Source: CALBPI01 sp039027435 (GTDB lineage: Bacteria > Pseudomonadota > Gammaproteobacteria > Steroidobacterales > Woeseiaceae). Taken from it: a stretch of 64,000 nt of DNA. Positions 61,520-64,000 of this stretch are shown here, piece by piece (within the stretch, counting starts at the first letter, position 1; each line of letters begins with the position of its first letter). A program made the position numbers and the translations under genes. The notes under the pieces are model-generated. The model was not told the DNA's origin. It did not search any database and was given only the letters and a program-made list of their open reading frames with translations. The DNA lies in the NCBI GenBank assembly GCA_039027435.1, contig JBCCKF010000014.1:55184-119183 (forward strand), in the 5' to 3' direction.

Positions 61520-62941
61520 TCACGCTTTGATCGTTGCCACGATTTTCTCGGTACCCAAAAGGCTGATGGCTCGCTTCATGTTGTAAGCCAGGACCTGCAG
61601 GCTCATCTCCGTGCTCACTTTTGGTAGTGTCTTGGTCTGGAAGTGCGTAGACCCCATCCAGTGTTTTATCGTCCCGAACGGATGCTCCACCGTCGATCTT
61701 CGTAGCGCCATCTGCTCCGGTTGTTGCTGGAGGCGCAGTTCCGCGCGCTCCAGCACGTCCTCGTGCACCCAGCGACTCATGCGTCGCTCCTTGCCGCTGG
61801 TGCACTTCGGTTTGAGATCGCAGCTTGAGCAGGCTGATGTCCAGTAACGACGGATCTGCTTGCCGCGTTCGCTGCGCTGCGAGCGGTAGGTCAGTCGTTT
61901 GTCGGCCGGGCACTCGTACTCATCGTCCGTCTTGATGTAGCGGAAGCGAGACCGGTCGTAATGACCCTTGGCTTTATTTGGTGAGGTCAGTGGCTTTGGC
62001 AAGTAGACGTTAATGCCGTTGTCCTCACAGGCTTTGATCTCGTCGCCGTTGTAGTAGCCCCGATCAGCAACCACGTCGAGATCGTGGAAGCCGAGGACCT
62101 CTCTGGCTTTTGTCGCCATGCGACTCAGCTGCCTGCGATCACTGCCGGCGTTAGTAACCTCGTGGTCAACGATCAGGTGGTGCTTGGTATCCACCGCGCT
62201 CTGAACGTTGTAGCCCACGATCCCGGAGCCTCGACTGTTCATCGAACGAGCGTCCGGGTCTGTCAGAGAGAGCTGCTGGTCGGGTGCCTCAAGCATCCGG
62301 ACTTCCAGCTTTTTTAGCCGGGCCAGCTCCTCCTTCAGCTTCTTGACCTTGGTCTGCAGGGTCTCGGCGTCGTCAACGGCAGGTTCCGCTGTATCTGCCT
62401 CCTCCAGCTTCCCCAGGTAGCGCTCGATCGCCGACTCCACGTCCGACAGTCGGCGCTTCATCTTCGCCCGCGTAAAGTTCTTGTCCCGGCTGTTCACCGC
62501 CTTGAACTTACTGCCGTCGATCGCCACCAACCTGTTGCTCAGCAGGTTGAGCTTCTTACACAGCATTACGAACTCGCGGCATACAAGACGGATCGCCTCA
62601 CCGTTGTCCTTCCTAAAGTCCGCTATCGTCTTGAAGTCTGGCGCCAGTCGACCGGTCAGCCACATCAGCTCGACGTTGCGACCGGCCTCGGCCTCCAAGC
62701 GTCGAGACGACTGCACACGGTTCAGATAGCCGTACACGTACAGCTTCAGCATCGTCTTGGGGTGATAGCCGGGACGGCCGGTGGGCGCTGACTCGGTCCT
62801 AAAGCCCAGCCCCGAGATATCCAGATCGTCGATGAACACATCGATCACCCGGACCGGGTTATTTTCAGCGACGTAATCGTCGAGTCGTGCGGGAAACAGC
62901 GTGCCCTGCGATCGGTCTTCGCCTTCGATAAATCCGCTCAT
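61520..62941 (-). CDS. IS1182-type transposase
   Basis: The 473-residue DDE transposase has an N-terminal DUF772-type domain (RPGYHPKTMLKLYVYGYLNRVQSSR), an insertion rich in charged helices (about residues 185-245) and a C-terminal catalytic domain with LVAIDGSKFKAV (first Asp), VVADRGYYNGDEI (second Asp) and VEHPFGTIKHWMG (Glu). The Cys residues in CSSCDLKPKCTSG form the usual zinc-knuckle-like spacer. It appears intact, so the element may be active. Confidence 0.93.
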   Translation of the reverse strand: MSGFIEGEDRSQGTLFPARLDDYVAENNPVRVIDVFIDDLDISGLGFRTESAPTGRPGYHPKTMLKLYVYGYLNRVQSSRRLEAEAGRNVELMWLTGRLAPDFKTIADFRKDNGEAIRLVCREFVMLCKKLNLLSNRLVAIDGSKFKAVNSRDKNFTRAKMKRRLSDVESAIERYLGKLEEADTAEPAVDDAETLQTKVKKLKEELARLKKLEVRMLEAPDQQLSLTDPDARSMNSRGSGIVGYNVQSAVDTKHHLIVDHEVTNAGSDRRQLSRMATKAREVLGFHDLDVVADRGYYNGDEIKACEDNGINVYLPKPLTSPNKAKGHYDRSRFRYIKTDDEYECPADKRLTYRSQRSERGKQIRRYWTSACSSCDLKPKCTSGKERRMSRWVHEDVLERAELRLQQQPEQMALRRSTVEHPFGTIKHWMGSTHFQTKTLPKVSTEMSLQVLAYNMKRAISLLGTEKIVATIKA

Positions 62942-62980
62942 ATCGTACGTCTCGGCTGGAAAGCACGATTATAAATTAGG

Positions 62981-63004
62981 CAGGGTTTTCACACAGCCTC
63001 GGCC
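62981..63004. repeat. Right terminal inverted repeat of the IS
   Basis: It mirrors 61435-61458 and marks the end of the element upstream of the transposase start. Confidence 0.92.
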
Positions 63005-63046
63005 GGATCCTGCAGCACTCAGAATGACTGCTATCATCTCTGCTGT

Positions 63047-63065
63047 CGACCCGTAGCGGTCATTG
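63047..63065. repeat. CGACCCGTAGCGGTCATTG, copy 2 of the dispersed motif
   Basis: It matches the copy at 58478-58496 in 15 of 19 positions. Its first ten bases (TCGACCCGTA including the preceding T) recur exactly at 63829-63838. Confidence 0.5.
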
Positions 63066-63093
63066 ACGAAATTGGGCAGAAAACAAGGACGAC

Positions 63094-63804
63094 GTGGGAT
63101 ACCTCAAGTCTTTTTCGGTCTTGCGCCATCCAACAAAGATAGAGGCGCTACACAAGCTTCCAGAGTCTTTACCCTGGGTCTTGTACCGTAGCAATAGGAC
63201 TGACGAATCGTTCTTGGACGTCCTCAATTTTCGAAAGCTCGACCAGTCGACCTATCCACTATCATCGATTCCCGCTATTCAGGATCTACCGCTTGAATTT
63301 GAGCCGCCGCTTTTGGAGTTGAATGAGCTTTACGAACGGTTGCGCAAGAAGAATCGCGTCGGTGGTTTTCGAAGGGCAATAGTCAATTTGAACATTCTTC
63401 TCCAGGAACTGGTGGGTGGAGAAGTCCTAACGTTGGTGTCAGACGACGAGGGCATAGACTTGGTGTCTATATCGCAGACTGACGGGCTTGCACGATTATG
63501 CTTCAGAGCGGGTGCGGTTGAGGTGCAGTGGGTAGGGACTGGCGATATTGTCGAGGTGTCCAACAAAAGTCGTCGTCTGCACAGAATCGCAGAGAGGGAG
63601 TTCACGATCTTCATGGACAAGGAGCTTCCACTGTTCGGGTTTGACGCAGACGTGGAATCTCTTTATCTCGAGGCTATGGATAAGTCTGCGCCATTGCCGC
63701 CACCGCCGCGCAAGACGCTGTGGCAAAAATGGAAAGAACGACAACGAATTAAACGAAAAAATCGTAATTGGGCGAAGCGCTGGGGCAATCGCCCGCTGAA
63801 GTGA
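63094..63804 (+). CDS. Hypothetical protein with basic C-terminal tail
   Basis: The 236-residue product starts at a GTG with AAGGA eight bases before it. It has a mixed N-terminal domain (YLKSFSVLRHPTKIEAL), a helix-rich centre (LNELYERLRKKNRVGG), beta-rich parts (GEVLTLVSDDEGIDLVS) and a C-terminus strongly rich in K, R, W and N after a PPPPR linker. The tail could bind nucleic acid or membrane. I do not recognise the family. No signal peptide is present. Confidence 0.6.
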   Translation: MGYLKSFSVLRHPTKIEALHKLPESLPWVLYRSNRTDESFLDVLNFRKLDQSTYPLSSIPAIQDLPLEFEPPLLELNELYERLRKKNRVGGFRRAIVNLNILLQELVGGEVLTLVSDDEGIDLVSISQTDGLARLCFRAGAVEVQWVGTGDIVEVSNKSRRLHRIAEREFTIFMDKELPLFGFDADVESLYLEAMDKSAPLPPPPRKTLWQKWKERQRIKRKNRNWAKRWGNRPLK

Positions 63805-63835
63805 ATCTTCTGAGCTTCTGCTACTGCGTCGACCC

Positions 63836-63853
63836 GTAAGTTGAGATTTCACC
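63836..63853. repeat. GTAAGTTGAGATTTCACC, third copy of the TAAGYTRAG motif
   Basis: It lies 32 bp after the previous gene and resembles the copies at 58325-58373 at the other end of the accessory segment. Confidence 0.45.
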
Positions 63854-63875
63854 TGTTAGTAATTGTGTCCACCGA

Positions 63876-64000
63876 ATGCTACCAACCAGTTTGAGATGTT
63901 CTGAGTGCGGCGAGAGTTTCAGGTTTCCTGGTGGAACTTACTGCTATAGCCCTGAAATAAGCGAAACAAACCTAATCATTCGCGATGATTCGCTTGTTCC
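63876..64000 (+). CDS. Start of an unknown protein with Cys-x2-Cys motif, cut by window end
   Basis: The frame from the ATG at 63876 is open to the edge (41 codons). It reads MLPTSLRCSECGESFRFPGG and then TYCYSPEISE, so a C-x-x-C pair plus a third Cys suggests a small zinc ribbon. No clear ribosome binding site is seen. The gene is short and partial, so this is tentative. Confidence 0.4.
   Translation, partial: MLPTSLRCSECGESFRFPGGTYCYSPEISETNLIIRDDSLV

Larger units (their letters stand above)
61435..63004 (-). mobile_element. IS1182-family insertion sequence, complete
   Basis: The 1570 bp element is bounded by imperfect inverted repeats of 24 bp: 61435-61458 (begins GGCCGAGGCTGTGTGA) and 62981-63004, whose complement begins with the same 16 bases. 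Overall 22 of 24 positions match. It contains one transposase gene on -. No matching short direct repeats were seen at the two edges, so the target duplication is absent, very short or lost. Confidence 0.9.

Noticed and set aside
58307..64000. Integron gene-cassette array
   Set aside because: Small single genes with spaces suggested it, but no pairs of attC core sites (GTTRRRY with imperfect dyads) follow the genes and no integrase is present in the window.

Overview
The window reads as a chromosome segment of a gammaproteobacterium of moderately high GC. The evidence is the gene order: prmB-aroC-asd-fimV-truA-accD-folC-dedD-cvpA-purF, then tig-clpP-clpX-lon-hupB-ppiD with interspersed tRNA genes, then yafS-rnhA-dnaQ beside mltD. 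These are classic gammaproteobacterial neighbourhoods. LpxH, FimV, NhaB, MiaE and MltD agree with a Gram-negative cell. I cannot name a genus from the sequence alone.

Layout. Positions 1-11.9 kb: biosynthetic housekeeping genes, all on +, tightly packed. Positions 11.8-13.2 kb: lpxH and a periplasmic cyclophilin on -. Positions 13.3-14.3 kb: a tRNA cluster (Pro, Arg, His, Leu) with a single-domain response regulator gene inside it. Positions 14.4-23.1 kb: the protein quality-control block tig, clpP, clpX, lon (with a recognisable heat-shock promoter), hupB, tRNA-Val, tRNA-Asp and ppiD. Positions 23.1-28.9 kb: a dicarboxylate symporter, fabI, mltD, yafS, rnhA and dnaQ. Positions 29.0-34.5 kb: nhaB, two nucleotide-sugar genes and pgi. 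Positions 34.6-36.6 kb: a secreted S9 peptidase.

Positions 36.7-58.3 kb form an acyl-CoA catabolic region. It holds an APH-fold kinase of the ACAD10/11-LvaA kind, a MaoC hydratase, several crotonases, fused isobutyryl-CoA mutase (IcmF), a PaaI-type thioesterase, a cytochrome P450, a thiolase, a fused FadB-like enzyme, an acyl-CoA dehydrogenase and an acyl-CoA ligase. Two TetR regulators sit at divergent promoters, each beside a perfect palindrome. Together these genes could activate and oxidise branched or hydroxylated acyl chains. Embedded on - is a three-gene run: an MBL-fold protein, a FAD oxidoreductase and a YtqB/MnmM-like methyltransferase. The last two look like a two-gene counterpart of the fused tRNA-modification enzyme MnmC.

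Positions 58.3 kb to the end are an accessory segment: an orphan group II PLP decarboxylase, small proteins of unknown function, a complete IS1182-type element with matching terminal inverted repeats, a basic-tailed unknown protein and the start of a Cys-rich unknown. Short degenerate repeats recur in its intergenic spaces. No CRISPR array, prophage, plasmid origin, recognisable defence system or integron attC site was seen.
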